The notes beneath the pieces are model-generated. The model was not told the origin of the DNA, searched no databases, and worked only from the letters and a program-made list of their open reading frames with translations. From positions 1 through 36,906 of the IMG/VR virus record IMGVR_UViG_3300031565_000161: 36,906 bases of DNA. The stretch is one strand, 5' to 3'. Within the stretch, counting starts at the first letter, position 1. Every line of letters starts with the position of its first letter. A program made the position numbers and the translations under genes. This stretch comes from a virus. Positions 36,897 to 36,906 of the stretch are shown here, piece after piece.

Positions 36897-36906
36897 TTCC
36901 GTTCAG

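Overview
The window looks like the early/replication arm of a large double-stranded DNA phage of a high-GC actinobacterium. A Streptomyces-type host is my best guess, but nothing in the sequence proves it. Reasons: almost all genes are packed head to tail with 4-base stop/start overlaps (ATGA, GTGA, TAGTG, TGATG); GTG and TTG starts are common; Shine-Dalgarno sequences are strong; the bulk is GC-rich; and a full phage replication and recombination set is present. There are no ribosomal, tRNA, structural or lysis genes.

Layout. (1) 1-1290: three AT-richer orphan genes, the first cut by the window edge. (2) 1340-3220: small accessory genes, including two tiny zinc-ribbon proteins with identical leaders and a 195-bp low-GC membrane-protein insert bounded by a 32-bp direct repeat. 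(3) 3224-3864: the only leftward gene of the left half, a helix-turn-helix regulator. It diverges from a DUF932-type gene across a perfect TTGTTT-G-AAACAA palindrome. (4) 4990-9236: terminators, a strong promoter, a run of tiny Cys-rich proteins, a GHKL ATPase carrying a HExxH motif, and small membrane and winged-helix proteins. (5) 9236-13434: DnaB-like helicase, SNF2-like helicase, winged helix, and a phage protein of unknown function. (6) 13435-14817: two remarkable arrays of degenerate GGYNN pentamers flanking two small genes. (7) 15063-29738: acidic AT-hook protein, probable sliding clamp, UDG-like/DNA polymerase I fusion, clamp loader, gp32-like SSB, RecA-like recombinase, HNH endonuclease, RusA remnant, RuvC-like resolvase, MazG-like, SbcD/gp47, SbcC/gp46 and primase. 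(8) 29988-30335: a hairpin-rich convergent junction. (9) 30336-36693: leftward small genes in repeated cassettes of TTAGAAA-rich promoter, AAAGGAG leader, one to four genes and a GC-rich hairpin. (10) 36799-36906: hexamer repeats, a 12-G run and palindromes, possibly close to a genome or terminal-repeat end.

The central operon supplies nearly a whole replisome (helicase, primase, clamp, loader, polymerase, SSB) and a T4-like recombination set (gp46/47-like, RecA-like, resolvase). The left promoters share TTGTTT/AAACAA-type elements and the right cassettes share TTAGAAAC-type elements, so two regulons are likely. Both sides share a closely related 5' leader (GGGCATCTCGAAAGGAGACC on the right). 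Function calls rest on motifs read by eye; no database search was run.
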